Positions 10,224-20,430 of a stretch of DNA of 51,226 nt are shown here, one piece after another. Numbering within the stretch: position 1 is the first letter of the stretch; every line of letters starts with the position of its first letter. The notes under the pieces were generated by a model. The model saw only the letters and a list, made by a program, of their open reading frames with translations. It ran no database searches and was not told the origin of the DNA. The translations under genes were made by a program, and so were the position numbers. This DNA comes from Ruminiclostridium papyrosolvens C7 (lineage in GTDB: Bacteria; Bacillota; Clostridia; Acetivibrionales; DSM-1351): contig NZ_ATAY01000007.1 of NCBI RefSeq assembly GCF_000421965.1, forward strand, positions 1-51,226, in the 5' to 3' direction.

Positions 10224-11522
10224 TCATTGCAATCTATTTAATGCTTTATCCCATATTTCTTCCGCAGAGATTTTATTATCAAGATAATTTGGAAACTCCT
10301 TAACAATAACCTTTTCCCATGTGCTTCTATCTATTACGTGATCAGGAATGGCACACCTATTCCGTTCCGGAGTTTTTTCATAAACACCGATACTTTGTTG
10401 TGCCAATGCATTGTAGGGGGTTTCCATTGATATGTTTAATGTACTGAATAAGCCGGATTCTTTATATAAATAGTCTGATGTCTCCTTTGACGTAAGGAAC
10501 TTCATAAGTTTTACCGTGTTTTCTTTACCTTCTGGTGTGCTCCATGCACTTTTACTTATGTAAAAGGTTCCCCCACCTAAACCTGCAGGTATTTTACTAC
10601 TTCCATTTCCCATGGACGGAAACGGTATCATTTCGACTGTTTTATCAAATTTACCAAAGTATGCTGCAAACCACGACCCCTGAACTATCATGGCTGCCTG
10701 TTTCTTAATAAAAAGATTGTTTCTTTCTTCGCTGGTGATAGATATTAAGTCGTTTGGAAATGCATGCATTTCATATAGTTCCTTCATATATTTCATTGCA
10801 TCTATGTAGCATTTATTTATCTTATTATTAACTATAAACTTTTCTACTCCTTCGTTTCCTCCGAGGCTGGCAATCATATTCTGATATATATATGAACCTT
10901 CAGCGGTAGCGTTATAGGCTATAGGGGTTATGTTATGCTTATTAAACATATTTATTGCATTTTTAAGCTCCTGATAATTTCGAGGTATTTTTACACCAAA
11001 TTGCTGAAATAAATCCTTATTGATAAACATTCCTTCAAATACAAGCTCAAAAGGTATACCAAATATTCTGTTATTGTAGGTGGTCAAATCAAAGTAGTTT
11101 CCCTTGAAACTCTCCATCCATTCGCTGTCCTTCCTGAGCATGTCCGTCAGGTCAGCAAGCTTATTTGCTCTAATCATGTATTTTATATCCGAGCATGGCC
11201 ATAAACCAAAAACATCTGGTTCGTTACCTGACGCAAACCTCGTTTTAAGAGTAGGCAAGTATTCATCTCCAAAAATAGACTGATTGGAAACTTTTATAGT
11301 AGGATTTTCATTTTCAAATTTATCTAGCAAATCCGTCAAACAGCCGGCTTTGCTGTCAACACCTCCCCAACTTGTCATTAAACTTATTGTACTGGTTTCA
11401 GTGTGAGTAATCTTGCTGTTATGAGCATCCGAAACATACGGATTACCACTACCGCAGGAAACCGACATAATACTGACTAATGTAAATAGTACTAAACATA
11501 AAAGTTTTTTTGAGAGTTGCAT
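10224..11522 (-). CDS. cuaD: sensory sugar-binding lipoprotein
   Basis: Second family 1 solute-binding protein of the cluster (432 aa), with signal peptide and lipobox VSCGSG (Cys near residue 24). It sits directly ahead of the kinase gene rather than beside the permeases, which fits the three-component sensing role of CuaD in R. cellulolyticum. The ATG at 11522 follows GGAG at good spacing; the longer frame starting at 11657 would bury the signal peptide and is rejected. The gap to the cuaS start is about 50 bp. Confidence 0.9.
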   Translation of the reverse strand: MQLSKKLLCLVLFTLVSIMSVSCGSGNPYVSDAHNSKITHTETSTISLMTSWGGVDSKAGCLTDLLDKFENENPTIKVSNQSIFGDEYLPTLKTRFASGNEPDVFGLWPCSDIKYMIRANKLADLTDMLRKDSEWMESFKGNYFDLTTYNNRIFGIPFELVFEGMFINKDLFQQFGVKIPRNYQELKNAINMFNKHNITPIAYNATAEGSYIYQNMIASLGGNEGVEKFIVNNKINKCYIDAMKYMKELYEMHAFPNDLISITSEERNNLFIKKQAAMIVQGSWFAAYFGKFDKTVEMIPFPSMGNGSSKIPAGLGGGTFYISKSAWSTPEGKENTVKLMKFLTSKETSDYLYKESGLFSTLNISMETPYNALAQQSIGVYEKTPERNRCAIPDHVIDRSTWEKVIVKEFPNYLDNKISAEEIWDKALNRLQ

Positions 11523-11705
11523 TTGTTTCACTCCAATTCTTATTTTATATAGCCATTTTTGTCTACTATTAAGAACGAGGATAACACAATCATTCAGGAA
11601 AATCCTAAATTTTTTATACCATATACAATTATAAATACTATTAGGCATATATTGCAATATATTACAATTAAATAATGGCTCACTGCAATATAATTTATTA
11701 GCAAT

Positions 11706-11742
11706 AAAATAGCAGCAAGAGCTGAATTCCTGCTGCTATTTT
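11706..11742 (-). terminator. terminator after clpE-like gene
   Basis: A 12-bp perfect stem (11706-11717 with 11731-11742) ends in AT-rich sequence. It separates the Clp gene from cuaD. Confidence 0.8.
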
Positions 11743-11754
11743 AATAATAAAATG

Positions 11755-14097
11755 CTAGACAATTTTTAATGTTACTTCATTATTTTCATCCAGGTCTATC
11801 CCTACAAGAGAACCTTCTTTTATTATACCTTTTAAGTACTCTTCTGAAAGGCGATCCTCTATATAGTTCTGTACTGTTCTTCTCAAAGGTCTGGCTCCAA
11901 ACTTAGGATCATAACCTTTTTCCAAAATAAATTCTTTAACCTTATCGGAAACATTTACTCTGATATCCTTTTCACCGGCTTCATGGTAAACTTCTTCCAA
12001 CATCAGATCGATTATTTTCTTTAATTCCTCTTTTCCAAGTTCAGTAAATACAATTATCTCATCTATTCTATTGAGAAATTCCGGCCTGAAAGTTTCTTTT
12101 ATTACATCTCTTACCCTACTTTCAAGGGCAGTATAGGTATTATTTGAAAAACCTATGCCACCGGATTTTAAATTTGTTCCTGCATTTGATGTCATGATAA
12201 TAATTGTATTCTCAAAGTTTACAGTCTTACCGTGACTATCTGTCAACCTTCCGTCTTCAAGAATTTGAAGCAGCATATTGAATACGTCCGGATGAGCCTT
12301 TTCTATTTCATCCAAAAGTATTACCGAATACGGTCTTCTCCTTACTTTTTCTGTTAATTGACCTGCATCATCATATCCAACATATCCCGGAGGTGAACCA
12401 ATTAATTTGGAAACTGTATGCTTTTCCATGTATTCAGACATATCAAGCCTTATTAGCGCCTCTTCACTTCCAAACAGTTCAGTTGAAAGCGCTCGTACAA
12501 GCTCGGTTTTACCAACACCTGTTGGCCCTACAAAAATAAAGGATGACGGTTTTTTCTTCTTTTTAAAACCTGACCTGCTTCTTCTTATTGCTCTTGCTAC
12601 GCCTTCTACAGCCTTTTCCTGTCCTATTACCCTTTGATGGATACGTGTTTCCAGGCTTATTAGTTTTTCGGCCTCACCCTCGGTAAGCCTTTGAATAGGA
12701 ATTTTAGTCCACGCTTCTATTACTGCTGCTATATCTTCCATAGTAAGTTCAACATCTTTACTGGTATCCTCTATATCTTTAATAAGCTCATTAAGCTTAC
12801 ACTCATAGACCTTTAAATCTGCTGCCTTCTGATAGTCTTCTATTGAATCGGCTGAAACTGCAAATTCTTTCTCTTCCTGAACCCTTTTCAGTTCTTCCTT
12901 ATATGACTCAAGCTCAGCCAGTTTTGTATTTCGCAGATTGGCTCTGGAGCCTGCTTCATCTATTACATCTATGGCTTTGTCAGGTAAAAGTCTGTCGGTA
13001 ATATACCTTTCAGAATAATTTACTGCAGCCCTTACTATCTCATCACTTATTTTAACTCTGTGATATTGTTCATAGTAGTGTTTGATACCTCTTAAAATTT
13101 CTATACTTTCCTCAATGGATGGTTCATCAACAATTATAGGTTGGAATCTTCTCTCCAAAGCAGTATCTTTTTCTATATGCTTTCTGTATTCATTCAGCGT
13201 TGTAGCTCCAATTACCTGAATTTCACCTCTGGATAATGCAGGCTTTAAAATGTTTGCGGCATTCATTGCCCCTTCAGCCTCGCCGGCACCCATTATATTA
13301 TGAAGTTCATCGATTACAAGAATTATATTTCCGAATGATTTGGCTTCTTCGATTATCCCCTTCATCCTGCTTTCAAACTGCCCTCTGAACTGTGTACCTG
13401 CAACAACACTGGTCATATCCAAAAGATAAACCTCAGAATTCTGTATTTTTGCAGGAACTGTTTTTTCAGCAATCCTTAATGCCAGTCCTTCCGCAATAGC
13501 AGTTTTACCTACACCGGGTTCTCCTATTAAAACAGGATTGTTTTTAGTTCTTCTGTTTAAAATCTGAATAACTCTTTCAATTTCACGGGTTCTGCCTATA
13601 ATCTTGTCAATACTTCCTTCTTTAGCCTTGTCAATAAGATTAGTACCGTACATTTCAAGATATTTCTTCTTTTTAACAGTCTTTTTATCCTGAGCTTTGG
13701 TTTTAGTAGAATTTTTATCCTTATCGTCCCCGTCTTTATCCTGCCCTACGGGTTGAATGCTTTTTGAATTGTTTGCTTCCATATCATTTGCCTTTGGAAA
13801 TGCCTTATTCAATATACTAAAAAAAGGATTTGCCTGATTAATGTTTTCAGGGTCTACCTGCATTGCTTCCATTATTTCAGACCCATCCATCTCTTCAAGC
13901 ATATCTCCTACTTGTTTGCTTATATTATCAAGCTCATATTCTGTCATACCGGTTTGTGACAGTAATTGATCTATTGGCTGTAAGTTCTGTTTCTTTGCGC
14001 AGCTTACACACAAGCCTTCCTGAATCTGCTTCCCGTCTATAATTTTTGTTACAAACACAACTGCAATATTTTTATTACAAATGGAACATTTTATCAT
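11755..14097 (-). CDS. clpE: ClpE-like AAA+ chaperone/protease ATPase
   Basis: Hsp100 unfoldase of 780 aa. An N-terminal zinc finger (Cys4-Cys7 and Cys30-Cys33) replaces the usual Clp N domain, which is the mark of ClpE. A charged linker (about residues 105-145) leads to the first AAA+ module (Walker A GEPGVGKT, Walker B VIDELHN), a coiled middle region, the second module ([21 protein letters not shown]) and a ClpB-type D2-small domain. It probably feeds ClpP. AGAGGTG precedes the ATG. It stands alone between terminators, and I found no clear CtsR operator upstream. Confidence 0.85.
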   Translation of the reverse strand: MIKCSICNKNIAVVFVTKIIDGKQIQEGLCVSCAKKQNLQPIDQLLSQTGMTEYELDNISKQVGDMLEEMDGSEIMEAMQVDPENINQANPFFSILNKAFPKANDMEANNSKSIQPVGQDKDGDDKDKNSTKTKAQDKKTVKKKKYLEMYGTNLIDKAKEGSIDKIIGRTREIERVIQILNRRTKNNPVLIGEPGVGKTAIAEGLALRIAEKTVPAKIQNSEVYLLDMTSVVAGTQFRGQFESRMKGIIEEAKSFGNIILVIDELHNIMGAGEAEGAMNAANILKPALSRGEIQVIGATTLNEYRKHIEKDTALERRFQPIIVDEPSIEESIEILRGIKHYYEQYHRVKISDEIVRAAVNYSERYITDRLLPDKAIDVIDEAGSRANLRNTKLAELESYKEELKRVQEEKEFAVSADSIEDYQKAADLKVYECKLNELIKDIEDTSKDVELTMEDIAAVIEAWTKIPIQRLTEGEAEKLISLETRIHQRVIGQEKAVEGVARAIRRSRSGFKKKKKPSSFIFVGPTGVGKTELVRALSTELFGSEEALIRLDMSEYMEKHTVSKLIGSPPGYVGYDDAGQLTEKVRRRPYSVILLDEIEKAHPDVFNMLLQILEDGRLTDSHGKTVNFENTIIIMTSNAGTNLKSGGIGFSNNTYTALESRVRDVIKETFRPEFLNRIDEIIVFTELGKEELKKIIDLMLEEVYHEAGEKDIRVNVSDKVKEFILEKGYDPKFGARPLRRTVQNYIEDRLSEEYLKGIIKEGSLVGIDLDENNEVTLKIV

Positions 14098-14306
14098 TTA
14101 ATCACCTCTTCTTTTAATTCCAGTATATTCCTTCCAATATATATACTATATTATTTCCATAAATGTCCAAAAATTTATTATTTAAACTACTTTTTTATCT
14201 ATATTAGTTTTTACTAGTATAACACAAGTACATTTCGAGGTCTAACCGATTTGCTTTTATTTTTTTGATTTTTGTCTTATATAAGTAGTTCATATACTAA
14301 AAGACG

Positions 14307-14364
14307 AATAAACCTGAATTATAGTCCTAATATCTAATCTATACGACTTTAATTCAGGTTTATT
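14307..14364 (-). terminator. long-loop terminator after pit
   Basis: A perfect 15-bp stem (14307-14321 with 14350-14364) closes a 28-nt loop. On the minus strand CGTCTTTTAG follows. The rest of the 14098-14419 gap shows no gene. Confidence 0.6.
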
Positions 14365-14419
14365 AATGTATAATTGTAAACATTCTTATTCAGAAATAAG
14401 TACGTTTTTTTAATAACTA

Positions 14420-15418
14420 TTAAGCAAAGAATTTAAATATAGTTGTTATAAATGCTCCAATTATTGCTGATACAGGAATTGTAAATATCCAAGCATATAC
14501 TATATTTCTTGCCAGTGCCCATTTTACAGCAGATAACCTTTTTGAAGCTCCAACACCCATTATTGATGTGGATATAACATGTGTTGTACTTACAGGTGCT
14601 CCGAAATGTGTCATTGTTTCAATAACAATTGCTGCGCCTGTTTCAGCTGCAAAACCGCCAATTGGCTGAAGCCTGATCATGTTTACACCTATTGTTTTAA
14701 TAATTTTCCATCCGCCTATTGACGTACCAAGTGCCATTGAAACAGCACATGCCAACATAACCCAAGGCTGAACCCCTGTATGGCCATTATTTAAATTTGC
14801 ACCTATTAATGCCAGCGTTATTATTCCCATAGACTTCTGAGCATCATTATTTCCGTGTGAATATGCCATAAATGCTGCTGAAAGTATTTGTAATTTAGAG
14901 AACCATTTGTTTACGAACCTTTGAGAAAAAGGACGAAGTATTTTGTATAGAAACGACATAAACACAAAACCAATTGCAAAACCTATTATTGGAGATGTAA
15001 TTAAAGGTATAACAACCTTGTCCAGTACGCCTTTCCATTTTACTATGCTTAACCCACCTGAGTAAGCTATTGATGAACCTACAAGAGCACCTATCAATGC
15101 ATGTGATGAGCTACTGGGTATACCAAAATACCATGTAATCAAATCCCATATAATTGAAGCTATTAAGGTAGCGATAATTACATATTGTACCTTGATCATG
15201 TCGCTATCAACCAGACCGTTTGTAATAGTATGGGCTACCTTACTGCTCGTTAATGCACCTACAAAATTAAGTACTGCAGACATTAAAATGGCCTTACGCG
15301 GGGACAAAACTCTTGTTGAAACTGCAGTAGCGATAGAATTTGCGGTATCGTGGAATCCGTTTATAAAATCAAATCCTAGTGCCAGTACAACAACTAATAC
15401 TAATGAAACACTAAGCAT
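14420..15418 (-). CDS. pit: inorganic phosphate transporter, Pit family
   Basis: Low-affinity phosphate permease of 332 aa with about ten membrane segments. The Pit signature FDFINGFHDTANSIAT is at residues 17-32 and its repeat SHGNNDAQKSMG lies in the second half, both conserved in sodium- or proton-coupled phosphate carriers. It overlaps the upstream DUF47 gene by 8 nt, the usual pairing for this family, so the two are cotranscribed. Coupling ion cannot be read from the sequence. Confidence 0.93.
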   Translation of the reverse strand: MLSVSLVLVVVLALGFDFINGFHDTANSIATAVSTRVLSPRKAILMSAVLNFVGALTSSKVAHTITNGLVDSDMIKVQYVIIATLIASIIWDLITWYFGIPSSSSHALIGALVGSSIAYSGGLSIVKWKGVLDKVVIPLITSPIIGFAIGFVFMSFLYKILRPFSQRFVNKWFSKLQILSAAFMAYSHGNNDAQKSMGIITLALIGANLNNGHTGVQPWVMLACAVSMALGTSIGGWKIIKTIGVNMIRLQPIGGFAAETGAAIVIETMTHFGAPVSTTHVISTSIMGVGASKRLSAVKWALARNIVYAWIFTIPVSAIIGAFITTIFKFFA

Positions 15419-16034
15419 TTTTCATAACAACCCCTTCTACTATATTCGCAACGTCCTCACAAGCATCTATGGTATTTTCAAGAAGTTCAAATATTTCTTT
15501 CCACTTTATAACTTCAACTGCGTCATGCTCAGTTATAAACAGATTTGCCATTGCATCTCTGAAAATAGTATCAGCTTCATCCTCAACATTGTTTACTTCA
15601 ATTATTTTGTTCTGGAGCTGTTTGCTCTTCTTCATATTTTTCATTTCAATCATTACATTTTTTAGCTCGCTTGTTGCCCTGACAATCAACTTTGTCATGG
15701 TAACAGCTTCGGGTTTTACAGACTTAACGTTGTACATGCTAAATCTGTGCGCAGCAGTTTCAATGTCATCTGTAATGTTATCCAGTTCTTTTGCTATTGT
15801 GAAAATATCTTCACGGTCAATCGGGGTAATAAAAGATTGGTTAAGCTCATTTAGAATTTTATGGACATTACTATCGCATGCATGCTCAGTTCCTTCTATA
15901 GTTGAGATCTTTTCATTAACATTAACGTAGTTTGTAGTTAAATCCTCAAGAAGTGATGCTGCTTTGCAAATAATCTCACATGTCTCAATAAAATAGTCAA
16001 AAAATTTCTCTTCCTTAGGTGTAATTCTAAACAT
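15411..16034 (-). CDS. DUF47/PhoU-like accessory protein
   Basis: Soluble all-helical protein of 207 aa of the DUF47 (PhoU_div) family, with helical motifs such as LDNITDDIETAAHRF and NVEDEADTIFRDAM. Members sit next to Pit genes and are thought to modulate phosphate transport, as PhoU does. The ATG follows GAAGG. It is translationally coupled to pit. Confidence 0.9.
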   Translation of the reverse strand: MFRITPKEEKFFDYFIETCEIICKAASLLEDLTTNYVNVNEKISTIEGTEHACDSNVHKILNELNQSFITPIDREDIFTIAKELDNITDDIETAAHRFSMYNVKSVKPEAVTMTKLIVRATSELKNVMIEMKNMKKSKQLQNKIIEVNNVEDEADTIFRDAMANLFITEHDAVEVIKWKEIFELLENTIDACEDVANIVEGVVMKNA

Positions 16035-16239
16035 TTATAAATTACCTTCTTTCGACAAAATATAACATTTTTACTATTTAATTATATAGCAATGTAAATT
16101 TTTTTACAACAAAGTTAACATAGAATTAACAAACCTTCTTAGTATTTACTACAGTTCTATAGATAATGTAATTTTTTATTTTACATATTTTATTATATTA
16201 TTTTTGGTAAAAAAGCTTGTACTTTTGGGGAATAATAAA

Positions 16240-16287
16240 AATATTTCCAAAGATAAGTACATCAAAATACTTATCTTTGGAAATATT
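16240..16287 (-). terminator. terminator after uvrA
   Basis: A perfect 20-bp stem (16240-16259 with 16268-16287) with an 8-nt loop, followed on the minus strand by TTTTTATT. Confidence 0.9.
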
Positions 16288-16302
16288 CGGCTATAACTGA
16301 AT

Positions 16303-19134
16303 TTACTTACTTTCTAAAATTTTGCTAAGATATTGTCCTGTATACGATTCTTTTACTTTTGCAACTTCTTCAGGAGTACCCTGTGCTATAATGATACCTC
16401 CTTTGTTACCACCCTCAGGCCCAAGATCAATTATATAATCAGAAGTTTTTATAACATCAAGGTTGTGTTCAATAACTACTATGGAATTACCTGTATCTAC
16501 CAACCTTTGAAGAATATCTATTAATCTGTGAACATCAGCTACATGAAGCCCGGTTGTAGGCTCGTCCAAAATATACAGCGTATTTCCCGTACTTCTCTTG
16601 GACAACTCGGTAGCAAGCTTTACTCTCTGAGCTTCTCCTCCGGACAACGTTGTAGAGGGCTGACCAACCTTGACATACCCTAATCCGACGTCATACAATG
16701 TTTGCAATTTTCTCTGTATTTTGGGGATATTCTTGAAGAATTCCAAGGCATCTTCTATAGTCATATTAAGCACATCTGATATACTTTTACCTTTGTACTT
16801 AACCTCCAGAGTCTCCCTGTTATACCTTTTCCCCTTACAAACCTCACAAGGAACATATACGTCAGGAAGAAAATGCATTTCAATTTTTATAATTCCATCC
16901 CCACTGCAGGCTTCACACCTACCGCCTTTTATATTAAAGCTGAATCGTCCGTTTTTGTATCCCTTCATCTTTGCTTCATTGGTGGAAGCATATACATCCC
17001 TTATAAGATCAAATACTCCTGTATAGGTTGCCGGATTTGATCTTGGAGTTCTTCCGATTGGTGATTGGTCGATATTTATAACCTTGTCAATATTTTTTAA
17101 GCCTTTTATTGTTTCATGATTCCCCGGTTTGGCTTTGGCTCTGTATAACTGGCTGGCAAGGCTGTTATACAGGATTTCGTTTATCAGTGTGCTTTTTCCG
17201 GACCCCGAAACACCTGTAACCGACGTCAATACCCCAAGAGGAATCTTTGCATTGATGTTTTTTAGATTATTCTGCTTTGCTCCTACAATTTCAAGCCATT
17301 TTCCATTTGGTTTTCTTCTGGATTGTGGAACTTCTATTTTTTTACGTCCGCTGAGATATTGTCCTGTTAGTGAGTCCTCACATTTTAGTATTTCATTAAG
17401 TGTTCCCTCAGCAACAACATGTCCACCGTGGATGCCTGCTCCGGGGCCCATGTCAATAATATGGTCTGCAGCCTGCATGGTATCTTCGTCATGTTCCACA
17501 ACAATTAGCGTATTTCCAAGGTTCCTAAGTCTGTTTAAGGTTTTAAGTAGCTTTTCATTATCTCTTTGATGCAGTCCGATACTGGGCTCATCCAGAATAT
17601 AAAGTACTCCCATCAAGCCGGAACCGATCTGAGTAGCCAGCCTTATTCTCTGTGCCTCTCCCCCGGATAAAGTTCCAGCAGGTCTTGAAAGTGTAAGATA
17701 GTCCAGACCAACGTCAACTAGAAAGCCTATTCTGGCCGTAATCTCTTTCAATATCTGGTTTGCAATCATCTTATCTCTTTCACTTAACTCAATGTTGTCA
17801 AAGAAATCTTTTATATCAGCTACAGACATAGAAGATACTTCGTGTATATTTTTACCTCCAACTGTAACCGCAAGACTTTCTGGTTTTAATCTTGCACCTT
17901 TACAATCTGGGCAGGGATTGTTGCTCATGAATTGTTCATAATACTGCTTCATGCTTTCAGACTGAGTCTCATGGTAACGGCGTTCAATGGAATTGATAAT
18001 TCCTTCGAATCCTGCCATATAAGATCCTTTACCGTATTCTCTTTCGTAATCTACTTTTATTTTTTCGCCTTTTGTCCCGTAAAGCACTATATCTACTACT
18101 TCTCCGGGGAGCTTATTAAACGGTGTATCCAAATCAAATTTATAATGCTTTGCCAAGGCATTGAATATCATTCTGGTATATGCATCCTCACTCTCAATAT
18201 TCCAGCCTGTAACATTAATTGCACCATTTGTAAGTGACAGGGATCTGTCAGGTATAACAAGCTCAGGGTCTACCTTTAGAAGATTTCCTAATCCGGTACA
18301 CGTCTGGCATGCTCCAAATGGATTGTTAAATGAAAACATCCTTGGTACAAGTTCTTCTATACTGATTCCACAATCACTGCAGGCAAAATTCTGACTGAAC
18401 AGTATCTCTTCTTTACCGATTACATCAACAATAACTATACCACCGCTTAAGCGAAGTACTGTTTCCAATGAATCAACAAGTCTTTTCTGTATATCTCCAC
18501 GGACTACAAGTCTGTCAACAACTATCTCAATATTATGCTTTTTGTTTTTATCTAATTTAATCTCATCATTTATATCTACTAGTTGCCCGTCGACACGCAG
18601 CCTCACAAAACCATCTTTTTTAGCATCCTCTATAAGCTTATGGTATTCCCCTTTTCTACCTCTTACCACAGGAGCAAGCAACTGTATCCTGGTTCCTTCT
18701 TCAAAAGATATTATCTGATCTACCATCTGGTCAACAGTTTGCTGTGCAATCTCCTTGCCACACTTCGGGCAATGGGGAATTCCTATCCTTGAGTACAAAA
18801 GCCTGAGGTAATCGTGAATTTCCGTTACAGTTCCTACTGTAGATCTGGGGTTTCTGCTGGTTGTCTTCTGATCGATGGATATCGCCGGAGACAAACCGTC
18901 AATATAGTCTACGTCCGGCTTGTCCATCTGACCAAGAAACTGCCTTGCGTAGGATGACAGTGATTCAACATACCTTCTCTGACCTTCAGCATAAATTGTA
19001 TCAAAGGCAAGGGAAGACTTACCTGAACCGCTCAATCCTGTTATAACAACAAATTTATCTCTTGGTATCTCAACATCTACATTTTTTAGGTTATGCTCAC
19101 GTGCACCTTTTATAAAAATATTATCCCTTATCAT
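16303..19134 (-). CDS. uvrA: excinuclease ABC subunit A
   Basis: DNA damage-recognition ATPase of nucleotide excision repair, 943 aa, normal for the family. It carries two ABC modules (Walker [11 protein letters not shown] near residue 31 and [10 protein letters not shown] in the second half), two LSGGEAQR signature motifs, and zinc-finger cysteine pairs ([17 protein letters not shown] with CEVCKGKR). It forms UvrA2B complexes that hand lesions to UvrBC. uvrB and uvrC are not in the window. GGTG lies upstream of the ATG. Confidence 0.98.
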   Translation of the reverse strand: MIRDNIFIKGAREHNLKNVDVEIPRDKFVVITGLSGSGKSSLAFDTIYAEGQRRYVESLSSYARQFLGQMDKPDVDYIDGLSPAISIDQKTTSRNPRSTVGTVTEIHDYLRLLYSRIGIPHCPKCGKEIAQQTVDQMVDQIISFEEGTRIQLLAPVVRGRKGEYHKLIEDAKKDGFVRLRVDGQLVDINDEIKLDKNKKHNIEIVVDRLVVRGDIQKRLVDSLETVLRLSGGIVIVDVIGKEEILFSQNFACSDCGISIEELVPRMFSFNNPFGACQTCTGLGNLLKVDPELVIPDRSLSLTNGAINVTGWNIESEDAYTRMIFNALAKHYKFDLDTPFNKLPGEVVDIVLYGTKGEKIKVDYEREYGKGSYMAGFEGIINSIERRYHETQSESMKQYYEQFMSNNPCPDCKGARLKPESLAVTVGGKNIHEVSSMSVADIKDFFDNIELSERDKMIANQILKEITARIGFLVDVGLDYLTLSRPAGTLSGGEAQRIRLATQIGSGLMGVLYILDEPSIGLHQRDNEKLLKTLNRLRNLGNTLIVVEHDEDTMQAADHIIDMGPGAGIHGGHVVAEGTLNEILKCEDSLTGQYLSGRKKIEVPQSRRKPNGKWLEIVGAKQNNLKNINAKIPLGVLTSVTGVSGSGKSTLINEILYNSLASQLYRAKAKPGNHETIKGLKNIDKVINIDQSPIGRTPRSNPATYTGVFDLIRDVYASTNEAKMKGYKNGRFSFNIKGGRCEACSGDGIIKIEMHFLPDVYVPCEVCKGKRYNRETLEVKYKGKSISDVLNMTIEDALEFFKNIPKIQRKLQTLYDVGLGYVKVGQPSTTLSGGEAQRVKLATELSKRSTGNTLYILDEPTTGLHVADVHRLIDILQRLVDTGNSIVVIEHNLDVIKTSDYIIDLGPEGGNKGGIIIAQGTPEEVAKVKESYTGQYLSKILESK

Positions 19135-19295
19135 TTAAAACACCTTTTTCATAAATGTTATATTTTAACTATATCGTTAATTGTATCCTAAATACTTTTA
19201 CCGCTTTTATTATTATATCAAATCATAAGACAAATGCAAACGTTTGTTCGATGTTTGCCAATATTTTATAAAAACCTGCGGAGTAAATTTAAAGG

Positions 19296-19324
19296 TTGAT
19301 AGTTGTTTAACTATCTGCTATAAT
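19296..19324 (+). promoter_or_regulatory. SigA promoter of the TPP riboswitch-thiT unit
   Basis: TTGATA (19296-19301) and TATAAT (19319-19324) with a 17-nt spacer, about 28 nt before the riboswitch. Confidence 0.8.
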
Positions 19325-19351
19325 CACTTTGGTTAAAAAATTGAATATTAA

Positions 19352-19436
19352 CGGGGAGCTGGAAAATAATCCGGCTGAGATAAGTATGTTTTACTTAAAA
19401 CCCATGTACCTGATCTGGGTAATGCCAGCGTAGGAA
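19352..19436 (+). ncRNA. TPP riboswitch (THI element)
   Basis: Carries the conserved THI-box blocks GGGGAGCT, GGCTGAGA, ACCTGATCTGGGTAATGCCAGCG and TAGGAA in order. It sits directly upstream of thiT and senses thiamine pyrophosphate, shutting expression when thiamine is plentiful. Confidence 0.95.
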
Positions 19437-19445
19437 TTTTATTTT

Positions 19446-19484
19446 GTCATACTCTGCGCTTTCAATCAGGTATGGCATTTTTTA
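19446..19484 (+). terminator. expression-platform terminator of the TPP riboswitch
   Basis: GTCATAC (19446-19452) pairs with GTATGGC (19470-19476) and a T-run follows at 19478-19484. The position right after the aptamer points to transcription attenuation. Confidence 0.75.
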
Positions 19485-19536
19485 TTTGGAGATCTATAAA
19501 CAAACATATTACGTTAAAGAAAGGAATTGATACATT

Positions 19537-20070
19537 ATGAAAAAAATGTCTACCAGAATATTGGTGGAGGCAGGAGTTTTTATTGCCCTTGCACAGATTC
19601 TCAGTTTTATTAAATATGAAATGCCCTACGGAGGCTCTATAACACTGGGAAGTATGGTTCCTATAATTATTTTTGCAATTCGTTGGGGTACAGAGCGTGG
19701 TATACTGGTGGGACTTGTTTACGGGTTTCTACAGTTTGCACTTGGAACCCATTTTTCTTATCACCCCCTTGGCATATTTCTTGACTATATTTTTGCTTTC
19801 GGCTGCCTTGGTCTTGCTGGAGTTTTTAAAAAGAATTTATTTTCTATAATTTCAAGTACTGCTTTAGCCATGCTCGGCAGATTTGCGTTTCATTTTCTTT
19901 CAGGTATTATTCTGTGGTATACATACGCTCCTGAGGGAATGAACATTTACCTTTATTCTCTTATTTATAACGGTCAGTACATGCTGCCTGAGTTTATAAT
20001 AACATCTGTTATTATATCCGCTTTGTATAAACCATTAAGAAACTATATTAAGAGACAGAGTATTCTTTAG
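19537..20070 (+). CDS. thiT: thiamine ECF transporter S component
   Basis: Substrate-binding membrane subunit of an energy-coupling-factor importer for thiamine. The 177-aa protein has six hydrophobic segments and the ThiT hallmarks: a GSITLGSMVPI segment, the loop GFLQFALG and Trp/Tyr residues near LWYTYAPEG that line the pocket. It works with shared EcfA/A'/T subunits encoded elsewhere. The TPP riboswitch upstream confirms the vitamin. GAAAGGA precedes the ATG. Confidence 0.95.
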   Translation: MKKMSTRILVEAGVFIALAQILSFIKYEMPYGGSITLGSMVPIIIFAIRWGTERGILVGLVYGFLQFALGTHFSYHPLGIFLDYIFAFGCLGLAGVFKKNLFSIISSTALAMLGRFAFHFLSGIILWYTYAPEGMNIYLYSLIYNGQYMLPEFIITSVIISALYKPLRNYIKRQSIL

Positions 20071-20096
20071 TCTGCTTGTATAAATGTCTATATGCC

Positions 20097-20133
20097 AAAA
20101 AAGATGATTCTTTATATTGAATCATCTTTTTTT
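20097..20133. terminator. bidirectional terminator between thiT and spoIVA 3' part
   Basis: A 14-bp stem with A-run and T-run flanks (20097-20110 with 20119-20133). It serves thiT on the plus strand and spoIVA on the minus strand. Confidence 0.85.
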
Positions 20134-20154
20134 GTTATTTATGTTTAATGTGAG

Positions 20155-20430
20155 CTACAGTATAATACATATCAATCCGCCGCTGCCCTCATTTATTATT
20201 TTCTGCAAGGTTTCCTGTAGTTTCAGCTGTGCATCCTCTGGCATTCTGAAAAGCTTGTTCTGCAATCCCTCATTTACGAGTTCATGGAGAGACTTTCCGA
20301 AGATGTTTGACTCCCATAGCTTGCCGGTGTCGTTTTCAAATTCTTTTAGCAAATATGAAACCAACTCTTCAGATTGCTTTTCGGTTCCAACCAAAGGTGC
20401 TATTTCTGTTTCAATATCAGCCCTTATCAT
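20155..20430 (-). CDS. spoIVA: SpoIVA C-terminal part (codons 402-492), split by element
   Basis: Encodes the last 91 residues of the spore coat base protein SpoIVA, from MIRADIETEIAPLVGTEKQS to the conserved end EGSGGLICIIL. In SpoIVA this region is needed for docking on the forespore membrane through SpoVM and for assembly. It has no start or ribosome site of its own: the frame runs upstream through the attachment core into the end of the recombinase gene. Joined at the 10-bp core to the N-terminal part (26701-27903) it gives a clean 492-codon gene, the length of B. subtilis SpoIVA. It is therefore one exon of an interrupted gene rather than a decayed copy. Confidence 0.92.
   Translation of the reverse strand: MIRADIETEIAPLVGTEKQSEELVSYLLKEFENDTGKLWESNIFGKSLHELVNEGLQNKLFRMPEDAQLKLQETLQKIINEGSGGLICIIL

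Noticed and set aside
11523..11657. N-terminal extension of cuaD to 11657
   Set aside because: It would put 45 residues before a clear lipoprotein signal peptide, and the internal ATG has the better ribosome site.
14098..14419. CtsR or CIRCE operator upstream of the ClpE-like gene
   Set aside because: No heptad repeat of the CtsR type and no CIRCE inverted repeat could be seen.
15192..15930. Plus-strand open frames opposite pit and the DUF47 gene
   Set aside because: They mirror real minus-strand genes with strong family matches and lack ribosome sites.
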